Below are positions 4,800 through 5,258 of a DNA stretch of 5,258 nucleotides, in pieces. Location of the stretch: contig JAFPMR010000181.1 of the NCBI GenBank assembly GCA_017411235.1, positions 1-5,258 on the forward strand, read 5' to 3'. The notes below the pieces were generated by a model. It saw only the letters and a program-made list of their open reading frames with translations. It was not told where the DNA came from and made no database searches. Each line of letters starts with the position of its first letter. Position 1 is the stretch's first letter. The translations under genes were made by a program, and so were the position numbers. The DNA comes from Bacilli bacterium (lineage in GTDB: Bacteria; Bacillota_I; Bacilli_A; RF39; UBA660).

Positions 4800-5142
4800 A
4801 CTTGAGCAAGACATAGAGAGATTTATGCAAAGAAAAGGTATTTGGCAACTTGCTAGATACCAAGCTCAGTCTAACCAAAATGGTTTACCTGATAGAATGT
4901 ATTTATATAAAGGTTATCTTCTAGGTCTAGAACTTAAGACTGATGAAGGTAAGCCTACAAAATTACAACTAAAGAAACTTGATGCAATAAATAAAAATGG
5001 TGGAATTGGGTTAATTGTTAGAAATGTTAGAACAGTTGAACAATTAATAAAGTATATTGACGCATATGAACAATATACATTTACTTATCCGAGTACTATA
5101 CGAGTACTTATGGAAGATTGGATGGAAGAAAATGGGTATTAA
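4777..5142 (+). CDS. VRR-NUC domain nuclease
   Basis: A 121-aa single-domain protein of the VRR-NUC branch of the PD-(D/E)xK nucleases. Visible motifs: E10 in the first helix (LEQDIERFM), GLPDR with D39, GLELKTDEGKPTKLQ with E52, K54 and Q64, then a strand-turn IGLIVRNVRTVEQL (77-90). This is the metal-binding set expected for an active enzyme. Phage VRR-NUC proteins usually lie beside polymerase, primase or helicase genes; family members cut flapped or branched DNA, as does human FAN1. ATG 4777 is the only possible start because an in-frame stop lies 9 nt upstream. No Shine-Dalgarno is evident and the first 23 nt overlap the 54-aa gene, so translation probably depends on coupling to that gene. 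Confidence 0.9.
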   Translation: MAKTKESKLEQDIERFMQRKGIWQLARYQAQSNQNGLPDRMYLYKGYLLGLELKTDEGKPTKLQLKKLDAINKNGGIGLIVRNVRTVEQLIKYIDAYEQYTFTYPSTIRVLMEDWMEENGY

Positions 5143-5258
5143 AGATTATATGAATAAATTATTATCTGACCTAGATAAAGAAGGATTTGTATTACAATAT
5201 TATGAAGCATATTCCACTTCTAGTTGTTATATAAAACTAGATTATGGAGAATGTAATT
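5132..5258 (+). CDS. Start of a small phage protein of unknown function (partial)
   Basis: ATG 5132 lies inside the end of the VRR-NUC gene (11-nt overlap), with a purine-rich GGATGG (5120-5125) 6 nt upstream. 42 codons are visible before the window ends. The sequence (begins MGIKDYMNKLLSDLDKEGF, later AYSTSSCYIKLDYGECN) has the look of a recurrent small hypothetical protein of Firmicutes phages with an ST.S.YIKLDYG stretch; I recall this pattern but cannot name a function. A second in-frame ATG at 5150 is a possible alternative start without a better ribosome site. Confidence 0.65.
   Translation, partial: MGIKDYMNKLLSDLDKEGFVLQYYEAYSTSSCYIKLDYGECN

Overview
The window reads as part of the replication module of an AT-rich bacteriophage (or prophage) of a low-GC Gram-positive host. 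All genes are on the + strand, tightly packed or overlapping (TAATG and ATGA junctions), mostly behind strong purine-rich Shine-Dalgarno sites (AAGGAG, AAGGTG, GGAGGG). The central gene encodes a family A DNA polymerase with a proofreading domain and no 5' nuclease domain, as in T7-type and SPO1-type phages. A protein resembling the DNA-binding domain of Spo0A points to a phage of endospore-forming Firmicutes (Clostridia or Bacilli); this host call is inference.

Layout. 2-247: 3' end of an unrecognised gene. 247-744: unknown 165-aa protein with helix-turn-helix-like stretches. 744-2135 and 2937-3743: the two exons of the DNA polymerase (732 aa after splicing). 2136-2936: an 801-nt group I intron inserted directly after the codon for the catalytic aspartate of polymerase motif A. 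P1, P3, P4, P5, P6, P7, P8 and two 3' hairpins can be drawn from the sequence. The intron carries an HNH homing endonuclease gene (2367-2876) in the loop of P8, and its last codons run through the P8 and P7 3' strands. 3733-3879: a 48-aa lysine/glutamate-rich peptide gene. 3880-4185: the Spo0A C-terminal-domain-like protein, without a receiver domain. 4185-4433: a small coiled-coil protein. 4430-4645 and 4635-4799: two small unknown proteins. 4777-5142: a VRR-NUC nuclease. 5132-5258: the start of another small gene, cut by the window edge.

How it fits together. The polymerase and VRR-NUC nuclease are phage DNA replication or processing functions. The gene overlaps suggest one polycistronic transcript. 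The intron must splice for any active polymerase to be made: unspliced mRNA stops 6 nt past the exon boundary and would give an exonuclease/thumb protein lacking the polymerase core. The HNH protein probably spreads the intron to intronless polymerase genes. The Spo0A-like protein is the most striking accessory gene, because it could let the phage read or interfere with the host sporulation regulon. There is no gene-free stretch over 300 bases; the 231 nt between exon 1 and the HNH start are the folded half of the intron. No tRNA, CRISPR array, insertion sequence or convincing intrinsic terminator was seen.
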